Below, piece after piece: positions 5,707-5,791 of a stretch of 5,791 nt of DNA. Source of the stretch: Pseudaestuariivita sp. (GTDB lineage: Bacteria; Pseudomonadota; Alphaproteobacteria; Rhodobacterales; Rhodobacteraceae); assembly GCA_020629995.1 (NCBI GenBank), contig JAHDCH010000100.1, forward strand, positions 2,698 to 8,488, written 5' to 3'. The notes under the pieces are model-generated. The model made no database searches, was not told the DNA's origin, and saw only the letters and a program-made list of their open reading frames with translations. The translations under genes were made by a program, and so were the position numbers. The first letter of the stretch is position 1, and the number at the start of each line of letters is the position of its first letter.

Positions 5707-5791
5707 GCGTCAGGGGCAGCTGCGGGCGCTCTTCTTCGTCAAACTCGAACGTGTCCAGCCTCTTGGCCCGCCGCGCGGCCTTGTCGGCGCT
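5690..5791 (-). CDS. C-terminal end of an unrecognised convergent gene (partial)
   Basis: The minus-strand frame from the window edge runs open for 33 codons and stops at TGA 5692-5690, inside the loop of the chrR terminator. The visible tail is rich in charged residues: a basic stretch (AARRAKRL), then an acidic TFEFDEEERPQ, then LPLTQKGSR. G/C at third positions is frequent, as in the neighbouring real genes, and this frame looks more protein-like than the other two minus-strand frames, one of which stops at 5710. Too little is visible to assign a family. If it is real, the gene converges on chrR and shares the hairpin region as its 3' end. Confidence 0.5.
   Translation of the reverse strand, partial: SADKAARRAKRLDTFEFDEEERPQLPLTQKGSR

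Noticed and set aside
1..5791. CRISPR arrays, tRNA or rRNA genes, insertion sequences, attachment sites
   Set aside because: No spaced direct repeats, RNA gene signatures, transposase motifs or terminal inverted repeats were seen; nearly all of the window is explained by protein-coding genes.

Overview
The window carries a compact oxidative-stress locus from an alphaproteobacterium, most likely a Rhodobacterales (Rhodobacter/Roseobacter-type) organism. The evidence is the GC-rich coding sequence, the adjacent rpoE-chrR pair (ECF sigma factor plus zinc anti-sigma factor), and a divergent operon whose gene families and order match, from memory, the RSP_1091 to RSP_1087 cluster beside rpoE-chrR in Rhodobacter sphaeroides. 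There the pair governs the response to singlet oxygen.

Layout. On the plus strand, rpoE (4408-4965) and chrR (4962-5654) overlap by ATGA and end at a strong hairpin terminator (5678-5706). On the minus strand, reading away from rpoE, five genes are packed with almost no spacing: an FAD-dependent amine-oxidase-like oxidoreductase (4192-2906), a DUF1365 protein (2906-2148), a 12-helix MFS/GPH-type transporter (2151-898), a DUF3833 protein (895-317) and an NAD(P)-dependent short-chain dehydrogenase cut by the left edge (320-1). Junctions are overlaps of 1 or 4 bases or a 2-base gap, so translation is probably coupled. Several starts are GTG or lie far inside the longest open frame, and were corrected using stop/start overlaps and Shine-Dalgarno sites. 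At the right edge, the last codons of an unrecognised convergent minus-strand gene run into the terminator hairpin.

Control. The only sizeable gene-free stretch (4193-4407, 215 bases) holds two back-to-back promoters of the same design, TGATCC-N16-CGTA towards rpoE and TCATCC-N16-CGTA towards the five-gene operon, separated by an A/T-rich spacer. Both probably respond to the RpoE made here, giving autoregulation of rpoE-chrR together with induction of the effector operon.

How it works together (family knowledge plus inference): ChrR holds RpoE inactive through its zinc anti-sigma domain. Its ligand set and its C-terminal cupin metal site are intact here. When ChrR is removed after singlet-oxygen exposure, RpoE transcribes both units. 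The oxidoreductase and DUF1365 protein are probable lipid-modifying or lipid-protecting functions, while the MFS, DUF3833 and dehydrogenase genes remain poorly understood. The system is a known type, but the biochemistry of the five-gene operon is the least described part of the window.
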